From: Pseudomonas viridiflava
GTDB taxonomy: Bacteria > Pseudomonadota > Gammaproteobacteria > Pseudomonadales > Pseudomonadaceae
Direction of reading: 5' to 3'
Length of the DNA: 64,000 bases
NCBI RefSeq assembly: GCF_900601905.1
Contig: NZ_UWFA01000383.1
Span: forward strand, 186,001 to 250,000
The notes under the pieces were generated by a model. It did not search any database. It saw only the letters and a program-made list of their open reading frames with translations, and was not told where the DNA came from. Made by a program: the position numbers and the translations under genes. Position 1 is the stretch's first letter. Each line of letters begins with the position of its first letter. Below are positions 55,896 to 64,000 of this stretch, one piece after another.

Positions 55896-56741
55896 ATGAG
55901 CTCCATGCCTGACGACACCCGTACTTTTCCGATGCTGGGCATTGATGGTCACGCCCATGTGTTCAGTCGCGACCTGAAACTGACCTCAGGCCGTCGCTAC
56001 ACCCCTGACTATGACGCACCTCTTGAGACCTACCTTGAGCAACTTCGCGAGCAGGGTCTGAGCCATGGGGTTCTGGTGCAACCGAGTTTTCTTGGCACTG
56101 ACAACCAGTATCTGCTGGACGCCTTGCAACGGGCGCCTGCGCAACTGCGCGGGGTAGCGGTGGTCGACACCGACATCAGCCGTGCCGAGCTCAAGCGCAT
56201 GGACGAGCAGGGCATTGTCGGCATCCGTCTGAATCTGATGGGCAAGCCCTTGCCGGACTTCACCTCGCACGGGTGGCGGCGCTTGCTCGACGATGTGGCG
56301 ACGCTGGGCTGGCATGTCGAACTGCATCGTGGCGTTGAAGATATTCCGGGCTTGATCCAGAGCCTGATGCCATTTGGCTGCAAGATCGTGGTCGATCATT
56401 TTGCTCGACCGGATGCGCGCCTTGGGGTCGATGATCCAGCTTTCCAGGCGTTTCTCGAATGCGGTGGCAGTGGTCGGGTGTGGGTCAAGGTTTCGGCCAT
56501 CTATCGCCTGGGCGGCAGCGTTGAACAGAACGCTGAATTCGCCCGCTCAGCGTTGCCGCTGCTGATCAAGAGCTTCGGCCTGAATCGGCTGGTGTGGGGC
56601 AGCGACTGGCCGCACACCCAGCATGAAAGCGAAATTGGCTTTGGCGATGTGGTGGGACAGTTGCGGGATCTGGGGTGTTCGGATGAAGTGCGACGGGCGC
56701 TGTTGATCGACGCGCCGCAGCGGTTGTTCGATTTCGCCTGA
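55896..56741 (+). CDS. Amidohydrolase-family lactonase-like protein
   Basis: A TIM-barrel amidohydrolase of about 280 residues. It has the N-terminal DGHAHVF metal site, VDHFARPD in the middle and WGSDWPHT near the C-terminus, the pattern of 2-pyrone-4,6-dicarboxylate lactonase-like enzymes. It would hydrolyse a lactone or related bond. The start at 55896 or 55905 is uncertain; neither has a strong ribosome-binding site. It follows the MFS gene on the same strand. Confidence 0.85.
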   Translation: MSSMPDDTRTFPMLGIDGHAHVFSRDLKLTSGRRYTPDYDAPLETYLEQLREQGLSHGVLVQPSFLGTDNQYLLDALQRAPAQLRGVAVVDTDISRAELKRMDEQGIVGIRLNLMGKPLPDFTSHGWRRLLDDVATLGWHVELHRGVEDIPGLIQSLMPFGCKIVVDHFARPDARLGVDDPAFQAFLECGGSGRVWVKVSAIYRLGGSVEQNAEFARSALPLLIKSFGLNRLVWGSDWPHTQHESEIGFGDVVGQLRDLGCSDEVRRALLIDAPQRLFDFA

Positions 56742-56843
56742 CCCCTGTAGGCGCTATCAAAAGCTGCGAACAGCGGCGGATCAGATACACCGCTTTCGCA
56801 GCACTCGTAACCCCGGTCAGTTCCTACAGTAGCCTCAACACCC

Positions 56844-58235
56844 TCACACCACCGCCACCGTCTGCCGACACTCCAGGCTCAGCTTGGCACCGCCCAGTTC
56901 GCTGGTGCCGATGTGCAGCGTGAAACCGTGCAGGTTGACGATGGCGGCGACGATCGACAAGCCCAGGCCGAAGCCGCTTTGCTGGTTGCCGTCTTCGCTG
57001 CGATAAAACCGCTGGAAGACCATCTTGCGCTCGCTTTCCGGAATGCCGGGACCGGCGTCCTGAACATCGATGCACGTGCTGTCGCCGTCTGCCCGGGCAC
57101 ACAGGATGACCTTGCCGCCTGCGGGAGTGAACTTGATCGAATTGCTCAACAGATTAGCCAGGGCTTCGAACAGCAGGGCACGGTCGCCCAGCACGGGGGG
57201 CAGCGAGTCTTCTGTCTGCAGCGACAGCAGGACGCCGCCTTCTTCGGCCAGCGGCAGATAGAAATCGTGCAGCTCACGTAGCAGCGCGGCGGGGTCCACT
57301 TCGACAAACGCCGAGCGGCGCTGGTGATCCTCGATTTCCGAGATACGCAATAACCCGCGAAAGCGCGCCATCAAGGTGTCGGCTTCGGCTATGACCTGAT
57401 CCATCTGGGTCGCGACCAGCGAATCCTCCGGCGACTGCTGCTGGATGCGATAGAGCTTGGCGCGCAGCCGGGTCAGCGGAGTGCGCAGGTCATGGGCAAT
57501 GCTGTCGCAGACACCTTTGACCTCATTCATGAGCTTTTCAAGACGCTCCAGCATTGCATTGACGATCACCGCGAGCATGTCCAGTTCGTCACGCCGGGCA
57601 GATACCGGCAGGCGTTGCGCCAGGTTACCGGCCACGATGGCTTCGGCGCTGGCCTGGATGTCGCGGATGCGTTGCAGCGGGCGCCTGCGCAACAAATGCC
57701 AGCCCGCAACGCCCGGAATGATCGTCAGCGACAGGCCCCAGAGCAGTGCATGCAGGATCAGGGTGGTGACCGCAAACAACGAACCGTTGTCACGCACCAG
57801 CACCAGCCAATGACCGTCCCGGGTCTGAGTGGCGACCGCATCGCAGGTGTTCTGCGGCATGTGCGGGTCTTCGGTGTCGATGCAATTGCTCAACTGGTGG
57901 ATTTCGCCATCCAGCGGCAGGCTGGGCGGGATGGCCGTGATCGGGCCGCTCAAAGGCCGCAAGTCAGCGTCGAACAGACCGTAAGCGTCGACGGCACGCA
58001 TGTCGAAGGTGATGCTGGCGTTTAACGCTTCGGTCAATTGCTCGCCTTCGAAGCGAGCGAATAATTGCTGGCGTTGCATCAGGGAGTGGTGGGCGAGGTT
58101 GCTCAGGTAAGTGCTGACTTCCCAGTACACCACGCCAATCAGGGTGCAGCTCCAGGCCACGAACAGAAAGCTGTACAGCGCCAGTAAGCGGCTGCTCGAC
58201 GAACGCCAGCCTTTAGACGGGTTCAGCAATGACAT
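56844..58235 (-). CDS. Sensor histidine kinase
   Basis: A 463-residue kinase with two membrane segments (about residues 17-37 and 156-178), a periplasmic sensor of roughly 115 residues with two Cys (C118 and C131), a HAMP domain, the H-box SIAHDLRTPLTRLR (H248) and a C-terminal ATPase domain with DAGPGIP and GFGLGLSIV. The first 23 bases overlap the regulator gene, so the pair is a two-component system. The signal is unknown. Confidence 0.95.
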   Translation of the reverse strand: MSLLNPSKGWRSSSSRLLALYSFLFVAWSCTLIGVVYWEVSTYLSNLAHHSLMQRQQLFARFEGEQLTEALNASITFDMRAVDAYGLFDADLRPLSGPITAIPPSLPLDGEIHQLSNCIDTEDPHMPQNTCDAVATQTRDGHWLVLVRDNGSLFAVTTLILHALLWGLSLTIIPGVAGWHLLRRRPLQRIRDIQASAEAIVAGNLAQRLPVSARRDELDMLAVIVNAMLERLEKLMNEVKGVCDSIAHDLRTPLTRLRAKLYRIQQQSPEDSLVATQMDQVIAEADTLMARFRGLLRISEIEDHQRRSAFVEVDPAALLRELHDFYLPLAEEGGVLLSLQTEDSLPPVLGDRALLFEALANLLSNSIKFTPAGGKVILCARADGDSTCIDVQDAGPGIPESERKMVFQRFYRSEDGNQQSGFGLGLSIVAAIVNLHGFTLHIGTSELGGAKLSLECRQTVAVV

Positions 58236-58896
58236 AACCCGAGCCTCGCACGGTTCGAATCAGCGGTGCCACGCCAGGCGGATCGATCTTCTTGCGCAGG
58301 CGGCCGATGTGCACGTCAATCAGGTTGGTGCCGGGGTCGAAGTGATAACCCCAGACCTCTTCGAAAATCATCATCCGGGTAATGATCTGGCCGCTGTTGC
58401 GCATCAGGAATTCGAGCAGCTTGTATTCGGTAGGCAACAGGGTCAGCGGGCTTTGGCCCCGACTGGCCTCACGCTTGATCAGGTTCAGCTCCAGGTCGGC
58501 GACCCGCAGCAGTGTTTCTGCAGCGGCCACCGGGTTGCGGCGACGCAGCAGCACTTCGACCCGCGCGGCCATTTCATCGGACGCAAAAGGCTTGGCCAGG
58601 TAATCATCGCCGCCGGCCCGCAGCCCGCGCACACGTTCGTCCACGTCCGACAAGGCGCTGATCATCAGGATCGGCGTTGAGATGCCCTGGGCACGCAACG
58701 TCGTGACAATCGCCAGACCATCGACTTCCGGCAGCATGCGATCAAGGGTGATCAGGTCGTAATCACCACTGACGGCCCGCGCCAGGCCTTCGCGGCCGTT
58801 GTCGACCCAATCCACCTCAAGGCCGTGGTTGCTCAATTCGGCGACGATTTCCTGCGCGGTCACAGCATCATCTTCGATGGTCAGAATTCGGGTCAT
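58213..58896 (-). CDS. OmpR-family response regulator
   Basis: A 227-residue regulator. The receiver domain has the phosphoacceptor D52 in LITLDRMLPEVDG and acidic residues ED near residue 8; the C-terminal winged helix includes VWGYHFDPGTNLIDVHIGRLR. It is transcribed with the histidine kinase, and the overlap of 23 bases indicates coupling. Regulated genes cannot be seen; the neighbours are a formate/nitrite-type channel gene and the amidohydrolase. Confidence 0.96.
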   Translation of the reverse strand: MTRILTIEDDAVTAQEIVAELSNHGLEVDWVDNGREGLARAVSGDYDLITLDRMLPEVDGLAIVTTLRAQGISTPILMISALSDVDERVRGLRAGGDDYLAKPFASDEMAARVEVLLRRRNPVAAAETLLRVADLELNLIKREASRGQSPLTLLPTEYKLLEFLMRNSGQIITRMMIFEEVWGYHFDPGTNLIDVHIGRLRKKIDPPGVAPLIRTVRGSGYVIAEPV

Positions 58897-58990
58897 CTTG
58901 CCGCCTGAAAGGAATTACAGCCAAAACGGTATTCTGGCGGAAAAGACCTGAACAGTTTCTGAAAAGATTTTCATCTATCCGCGAGAGTCC

Positions 58991-59081
58991 TGTTGGAGCG
59001 AGGCTTGCCCGCGAAGAGCAGTGACGCGATCTGTCTGACAGACCGAGGCAACCGGTTCGCGGGCAAGCCTCGCTCCAACAG
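58991..59081. repeat. REP pair
   Basis: TGTTGGAGCGAGGCTTGCCC and its reverse complement, about 45 bases apart, between the response regulator gene and the channel gene. Confidence 0.92.
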
Positions 59082-59085
59082 GCGC

Positions 59086-60009
59086 TTAGCCAGCCATCTG
59101 CTCTTCTTTTTCCTTCTCTTCTTTCTCACGCTTCCTGTCTTCGATTTTCTTCAACCGATCCCGCTCCAGCTTGGCCGTGGTGTCTTTCTCACTGCGGATC
59201 TGCGCGTGGCTGAGGATGGCGAAGATAAAACTGCCACCGATGATGTTGCCGGCCAGGGTGGGTGCGGCGAATACCAGCCAGAAGTCGCTCCAGGACAGCT
59301 CACCGGCGAACACCAGGTACGACGCTTCGGCGGAGCCGACCACGATGTGAGTGAAATCGCCCAGCGCCATCAGGTAAGTGATCAGGATGATGATCCAGAT
59401 CTTTGCGGCTTCCATGGACGCGATCATCCAGACCATGGTGGCGATCATCCAGCCGGACACGATGCCTTTGGAAAACATATGCGTGACGTCGTTTTCCATG
59501 ACTTTGCGACCGATCTCCAGAAAGGCATGATCGGTTTTGCTGTCAAAAATCGGCAGATGCAACATCACGTACGCCACCAGCAAGGTGCCGCACAAGTTGC
59601 CGAACAGCACCACGCCCCACAGCCGCAACAGGCGGCCGAAGTTTTGCAGGGTGGGTTTGCTCATCACCGGCAGCACCGCAGTCAAGGTGTTTTCAGTGAA
59701 CAATTGCTGGCGCGCCAGGATCACTGCAAGAAAACCTGCCGAGTAACCCAGGCTGGCGATCACGTGACTGGACTCGATATCCGGCAGGCGCGACTTGAAC
59801 AATCCCATGGCCATCAACGACAGGCCCATCGTCAGGCCGGCCGCCAGTGCCGACCACCACAATGCCGCAATACTGCGCTCAAGTTCGTGGTCGCCCTGAA
59901 TGCGAATGGTCTCGTGCAATACCGCGGCGCGGGGCGGTTGGTTCTCGTCCACCTCGCGCTCTTCCTCAGCGGATAACCCCGGTGTCCTGCCTGCTGCGTT
60001 ATCGTCCAT
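59086..60009 (-). CDS. Formate/nitrite transporter family protein
   Basis: A 307-residue FNT protein. Six membrane segments lie between about residues 45 and 275, with GNLCGTLL and GNIIGGSF as the paired N-terminal and C-terminal family motifs. The N-terminus is long and acidic, and the last 35 residues form a highly charged Lys/Glu tail. It resembles E. coli YfdC. It conducts a small monovalent anion, but which one cannot be told. Confidence 0.9.
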   Translation of the reverse strand: MDDNAAGRTPGLSAEEEREVDENQPPRAAVLHETIRIQGDHELERSIAALWWSALAAGLTMGLSLMAMGLFKSRLPDIESSHVIASLGYSAGFLAVILARQQLFTENTLTAVLPVMSKPTLQNFGRLLRLWGVVLFGNLCGTLLVAYVMLHLPIFDSKTDHAFLEIGRKVMENDVTHMFSKGIVSGWMIATMVWMIASMEAAKIWIIILITYLMALGDFTHIVVGSAEASYLVFAGELSWSDFWLVFAAPTLAGNIIGGSFIFAILSHAQIRSEKDTTAKLERDRLKKIEDRKREKEEKEKEEQMAG

Positions 60010-60137
60010 ACAACTTCCTTAATGCGAGTGAGGGCGTAGACGGTTTAATGCTGCGCCGGGCTGCTGGTTGAGACACAATTCGTCGCAGGTCGTTCGTTGC
60101 TGAACCCCGCCGATTGTTCAATTAAAAGGAGCCATTC

Positions 60138-60623
60138 GTGAGCGTACACATTCGTCCAGCCACCCGAGCCGATGCCGAGGTGATTCTGGGCTTTATTACC
60201 GAGCTTGCACTCTATGAAAAAGCCGAGCATGAAGTGCTGGCCAGCGTGGCTGATATCGAGCGTAGCCTGTTTGATGAAGCCTCACCGGCTCACGGCTTGA
60301 TCTGCCTGCTCGACGACAAACCCATCGGCTTTGCCGTGTATTTCTTCAACTATTCCACCTGGCAGGGCCGCAAGGGTCTGTATCTGGAGGACCTGTTCGT
60401 TTCCCTGGAACATCGCGGCGTGGGCGCGGGCAAAAAACTGCTGCGCCATCTGGCGAAAATTGCGCATGACAGCGGCTGCGGCCGTTTCGAGTGGAGCGTG
60501 CTGGACTGGAACGAGCCAGCCATCGAGTTCTATAAATCCATCGGGGCTGCGCCGCAGGACGAATGGGTGCGCTACCGCATGGAGGGCGACACGCTCAGGG
60601 ATTTCGCGCTCGGCGCTTCCTGA
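60138..60623 (+). CDS. GNAT acetyltransferase, diamine/spermidine type
   Basis: A 161-residue GNAT protein with the acetyl-CoA site HRGVGAGKKLL near residue 95 and the DWNEPAIEFYKSIGA segment near residue 125, both typical of the diamine N-acetyltransferase (SAT) branch. It may acetylate polyamines or related amines. The start is GTG with AAAGGAG upstream. Confidence 0.88.
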   Translation: MSVHIRPATRADAEVILGFITELALYEKAEHEVLASVADIERSLFDEASPAHGLICLLDDKPIGFAVYFFNYSTWQGRKGLYLEDLFVSLEHRGVGAGKKLLRHLAKIAHDSGCGRFEWSVLDWNEPAIEFYKSIGAAPQDEWVRYRMEGDTLRDFALGAS

Positions 60624-60679
60624 ACCCTAGGGCGGCGAGGCAGTCAGACTGCTATCGTTGCGTCCCTCAGGAATGATCC

Positions 60680-62464
60680 ATGCTCAGTCGTACCCTGTTC
60701 CCCGCGTTCATAGCCGCTCTGGCGAGCATTTCCTTTGTACAGGCCGAAGAAGCCTTGCGGGTCGAGCGCCTGCAACGCTGTGACGACCTGACAGGGCGCG
60801 AACAACAGACGTTCTGCGTGGGCATGCGCGGCCTCGGGCCGGAAGGTATGCAGCTCAAGCTGGACGGCAAACCGCTGCCGCAGTCGTTGCTTGAACGCGA
60901 TGGCCAGCAGCTCAAGCTGCGCCTCAATGCTGCCGACTGGCGCAGCGGGCCGCTGTGGCTGGAGCAGGATGGCCGAAGCAGCAACGCGGTGTGGTTGAGT
61001 ATGGCGGGCAGTCACGTGCTGGCGGCAACGCCGCAGGAAGTGGCGAAAAACATGGACGGCCTGACCAGCTATGTCGACCTGGTCAGCGTGATCATCGAAG
61101 AACGCTTCAAGGGCGCCGAGGAAGCCGAGCGCATCGCCCGTAAATTCGGCGCGACAGTGGTTGGTTCTATTGCGCCGCTCAACACTTACCAGTTGCGCCT
61201 GCCGGTGAAGGACCTGATACACCGCGACGCCCTGGTGCTGCGCATTGGCAGCGAAGTCAGCGTGGATGCGGTGGTGGTCGAGGAATCTGCCGCTGAGCCG
61301 CAGATCAGTCAAGCGCCAGAAGCCGAAGCCGCCCCCAGCGACGGCAAGCAGCCCAAGCCCACTCAGGAGCAATGGGCAGCGAACCGGTTCATGGACGCGG
61401 TCAATTATTACCAGCGTAGGATCCCTGCGAAAACCTCGCCGATCAAGCCGGTGCCTATCCGCATTGGCATCATCGAGCGTGAAGTGGATTTCGATGCACC
61501 TGACTTCGCCGACTATCTCGGCGACTGCAAGTCCGGCAAACCGCGCACCTGTCTCTACGCCCGCGACGCGAAGAAGCCCGATGGGCACGGCTCGACAGTG
61601 GCCGGGATACTCGCCGCCGATACCGCTAATGGCGGTAATACCGGTTTTCTGCGGGCGCTGGACGGTGTCAGCCAGGGTTTTGAGGTGATTGTCGAGCGCA
61701 ACTCGGACGCCGGGATCACGGCCAACATCGCCGCCTCGGTCAACCTGGTCGAGGACGGTGCCCGCGTCATCAACTGGAGTTGGGGGTTGCACCGGGTCGG
61801 AGCGAAAAACATCGACGGTGACGAAGTTGATTCGCTGATTCGCTCCGGCCTGGCGATGTCCGGTTATGAAGAGCTGCTGGAAGAATTCTTCCTCTGGTTG
61901 CGGCGCGAGCACCCGGACGTGGTGGTGATCAATTCGGCGGGTAATGGCTCATCCTTTTCCGGCACCGATGAGTATCGCTTGCCGTCGTCTTTCATCACCG
62001 AGCAGTTGCTGGTGGTCGGCGGGCATCAGCGTAGCAAGGACGACGACCTGCCGGTCGACGACCCGGCCTACGTCGAGAAGCGAGCGTCATCCAATGTCGA
62101 CAGCCGCGTGGACATCATGGCCGCCGCCTGCACCCGCGCCTCGACGCTGGTGGCGGGCGAGCAGGGCGCGGTGCATTGCGGCACGTCCTACGCGACGCCG
62201 ATGGTCAGCGGAATTGTCGCAGCCATGCTGTCGATCAACCCGCAGCTGACTCCTGAGCAACTGCGCATGCTGTTGCGCCGCAGCGCGATGCCCATCGGTG
62301 GCAATTTCGATTTCGAGCCGATGGACGCCGACGACCTGACCGCACCGATTTTGCCTTCGGAGCGCAATTATCAGCTGGACGACAAGAACATCGGCCGCTC
62401 GGCGCGCCTGGACATGCAAAAGGCTCTGGACCTGGCGGTGCAAAGCCTCAAACGTGAGCGTTGA
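60680..62464 (+). CDS. Exported S8-family serine peptidase-like protein
   Basis: A 594-residue exported subtilase-like protein. The signal peptide ends near residue 22. After an N-terminal domain of about 230 residues, the peptidase domain has the His motif GHGSTVAG (H303), the oxyanion Asn in SAGN (N422) and the Ser motif GTSYATPMVSG (S503). The usual Asp is replaced by Glu (E266 in IGIIEREV). It may be a degenerate or altered peptidase. The N-terminal domain does not look like a standard subtilisin propeptide. Confidence 0.85.
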   Translation: MLSRTLFPAFIAALASISFVQAEEALRVERLQRCDDLTGREQQTFCVGMRGLGPEGMQLKLDGKPLPQSLLERDGQQLKLRLNAADWRSGPLWLEQDGRSSNAVWLSMAGSHVLAATPQEVAKNMDGLTSYVDLVSVIIEERFKGAEEAERIARKFGATVVGSIAPLNTYQLRLPVKDLIHRDALVLRIGSEVSVDAVVVEESAAEPQISQAPEAEAAPSDGKQPKPTQEQWAANRFMDAVNYYQRRIPAKTSPIKPVPIRIGIIEREVDFDAPDFADYLGDCKSGKPRTCLYARDAKKPDGHGSTVAGILAADTANGGNTGFLRALDGVSQGFEVIVERNSDAGITANIAASVNLVEDGARVINWSWGLHRVGAKNIDGDEVDSLIRSGLAMSGYEELLEEFFLWLRREHPDVVVINSAGNGSSFSGTDEYRLPSSFITEQLLVVGGHQRSKDDDLPVDDPAYVEKRASSNVDSRVDIMAAACTRASTLVAGEQGAVHCGTSYATPMVSGIVAAMLSINPQLTPEQLRMLLRRSAMPIGGNFDFEPMDADDLTAPILPSERNYQLDDKNIGRSARLDMQKALDLAVQSLKRER

Positions 62465-62475
62465 GCATCGACGAC

Positions 62476-62565
62476 GTGGGACCGGCTTCAGCCTGGAAGA
62501 CGCCAGTACAGCCGCGCGATGTGTAGCGTGTGAAATGCTGCCTTCCCGGCTGACGCCGGTCCCAC
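62476..62565. repeat. REP pair
   Basis: GTGGGACCGGCTTCAGCC and a partial reverse complement ending GCCGGTCCCAC, between the peptidase gene and the convergent nicotinamidase gene. Confidence 0.85.
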
Positions 62566-62627
62566 GTCCGCTTGCGAGCAGACATGGAATCTTCCACGGG
62601 TAAACAGCACCGCCGTCGCCGGTGCTG

Positions 62628-63263
62628 TCATCCGTTCAGCAATTCGCTGCTCTGGATGCGGTTTACACCGGCTGTTTGCAGGTCCCGCCAGGCCTTGTCC
62701 AGCGTGCCGTTCATGTCGATGGCGCGGCAGGCGTCCTCAATGACATAGGTGGTGAAGCCTGCGGCCCTGGCATCCAGCGCCGACCAGGCTACGCAGAAAT
62801 CCAGTGCCAGGCCGACCACAAAGACCTTTTCTACACCGCGTTCCTTCAAGTAGCTGGCCAGGCCGGTGGGCGTCAGGCGGTCGGCTTCGAGAAAGGCCGA
62901 GTAGCTGTCGATGTGCCAATTGCAGCCTTTGCGCAGGATCAACTGCGCGTGGGGCAGGTCCAGTTCGGCATGCAACTGCGCGCCATGGCTGCCCTGGATG
63001 CAGTGATCCGGCCACAGCGTCTGCGGGCCGTAAGGCAGGCTGGTGACTTCGAACGGCACGCGTGCGCTGTGGCTGGACGCAAACGAAATATGCCCCGCCG
63101 GATGCCAGTCCTGAGTGATCACCACCCCCCGGAACTGTTGCCCGAGGCGATTGATCAACGGCACCAGCGCATCGCCTTGCGCCACTGCCAGTGCGCCGCC
63201 AGGCATGAAATCGTATTGCATGTCGATGACCAGCAGGACGCTGTCGAGGTCGAATGGGGGCAT
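62628..63263 (-). CDS. pncA: Nicotinamidase
   Basis: A 211-residue isochorismatase-fold enzyme. The catalytic triad D14 (VIDMQ), K112 and C157 (LDFCVAW) and the metal ligands D52, H54 and H58 in QDWHPAGHIS are visible. It deamidates nicotinamide to nicotinate for NAD salvage. The ATG at 63263 starts a normal N-terminus. Confidence 0.93.
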   Translation of the reverse strand: MPPFDLDSVLLVIDMQYDFMPGGALAVAQGDALVPLINRLGQQFRGVVITQDWHPAGHISFASSHSARVPFEVTSLPYGPQTLWPDHCIQGSHGAQLHAELDLPHAQLILRKGCNWHIDSYSAFLEADRLTPTGLASYLKERGVEKVFVVGLALDFCVAWSALDARAAGFTTYVIEDACRAIDMNGTLDKAWRDLQTAGVNRIQSSELLNG

Positions 63264-63302
63264 CGTGAAACTCCCGTTTCTGGCGGCTGATGCAAGACCT
63301 TT

Positions 63303-63388
63303 GTGGGAGCGAGCTTGCTCGCGAAGGGGTAGCATCGGCCACATTTTTTTGTCTGAATGATTGCTTTCGCGAGCAAGCTCGCTTTCAC
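63303..63388. repeat. REP pair
   Basis: GTGGGAGCGAGCTTGCTCGC and its near reverse complement, with a run of seven T between them, upstream of pncA. Confidence 0.9.
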
Positions 63389-63406
63389 GGATTCGTCATA
63401 TGCTTC

Positions 63407-64000
63407 TCAGCCGAACACCCGAATCGGCGCACCCGCATCCCAGGCCTGAATGTCTTCAATCATCTGGCTGAAAAACGTCCGGTAGTTGTTCTGCGTCACA
63501 TAGCCCACATGCGGCGTGGCGAGCACGTTGTCCAGGCTACGGAACGGATGTTCGGCAGGCAGCGGCTCGATGGCAAACACGTCCAGTGCGGCACCGGCGA
63601 TGCGGCGTTGCTGCAGGGCCTGGATCAGTGCCGCTTCATCGACAATCGGACCGCGAGCGGTATTGATCAGGTACGCGGTCGGCTTCATCCAGGCCAGCGC
63701 CTGCTGGTCGACCAGCCCACGACTGCGGTCGCTGAGCACCAGATGGATCGACAGAGTATCCGCCTGCTCGAACAGCTCCTGCTTGCTGACGTACGTCACG
63801 CCGGACTCGGCGGCAGCTTGCGGGGTGAGGTTTTCGCTCCAGGCGATAACCTTCATGCCAAATGCCAGACCGTAGCGGGCGATCCATTTACCGATGCTGC
63901 CCAGACCCAGGATGCCCAGGGTCTTGCCGTGCAGATCGCCGCCCAGGCCGATTTGCCATTGGCCCCCGCGCAATGAATGGGCTTCGCCCACCAGATTGCG
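63407..64000 (-). CDS. D-2-hydroxyacid dehydrogenase family protein, 5' end missing
   Basis: The frame runs off the right edge, so only the C-terminal 197 residues are present. They contain the NAD-binding motif GLGSIGK, then the catalytic Arg in NTARGPIVDEAAL, Glu in IEPLPAEHP and His in TPHVGY. This is the typical order for D-2-hydroxyacid dehydrogenases. The N-terminal substrate domain lies outside the window, so the substrate cannot be judged. Confidence 0.9.
   Translation of the reverse strand, partial: RNLVGEAHSLRGGQWQIGLGGDLHGKTLGILGLGSIGKWIARYGLAFGMKVIAWSENLTPQAAAESGVTYVSKQELFEQADTLSIHLVLSDRSRGLVDQQALAWMKPTAYLINTARGPIVDEAALIQALQQRRIAGAALDVFAIEPLPAEHPFRSLDNVLATPHVGYVTQNNYRTFFSQMIEDIQAWDAGAPIRVFG

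Overview
The window is a gene-dense chromosomal segment of a fluorescent-group Pseudomonas. The evidence is a high GC content, the thrS-infC-rpmI-rplT-pheS-pheT-ihfA-merR block followed by tRNA-Pro(GGG), a pvdQ gene for pyoverdine maturation, a DUF1654 protein, and several families of Pseudomonas-type REP pairs in the intergenic gaps. I see no prophage, insertion sequence, rRNA or CRISPR array. Everything below was read by eye from the sequence; no database search was run.

Layout. 1-7.1 kb: the end of a membrane acyltransferase, a PAP2-like membrane protein, a thioredoxin-fold protein, periplasmic SodC, an RluA-type pseudouridine synthase, a small lipoprotein, the molybdenum cofactor genes mobA (minus strand) and moaB-moeA (plus strand), and a family 2 glycosyltransferase. 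7.2-15.4 kb: a KefB/KefC-type antiporter, a Fur-like regulator divergent from pvdQ, a FecR anti-sigma regulator, an acetyltransferase and a DpkA-type reductase. 15.5-20 kb: small genes, an XRE regulator, a ParD-like gene overlapping map, and a DUF1654-endA gene pair. 20-27.2 kb: a ribose operon rbsBACRKD with a clear promoter and operator, ending in an exported nucleoside hydrolase that could supply the ribose. 27.2-37.6 kb: small lipoproteins, a cold-shock protein, the translation block (infC with an AUU start), tRNA-Pro and a TetR regulator. 37.6-52.1 kb: an exported GH3 beta-glucosidase, then a type II secretion operon gspEFGHIJKLMND in the Xanthomonas Xps order, then an exported esterase. 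52.1-64 kb: a REP tandem array, a DUF4917 protein with SIR2-like motifs, a GntR-MFS-amidohydrolase cluster, a two-component system, a formate/nitrite-type channel, an acetyltransferase, an exported S8 peptidase with Glu at the usual Asp position, a nicotinamidase and a truncated 2-hydroxyacid dehydrogenase.

Most of this is core or near-core genome. The parts I think deserve a second look are the solitary SIR2-like DUF4917 gene, the DUF1654-endA pair, the ParD-like-map pair with its palindromic operator, the pvdQ locus that has a FecR but no adjacent sigma factor, and the type II secretion system with a GspN but no GspC and a GspE without the usual four-cysteine motif.
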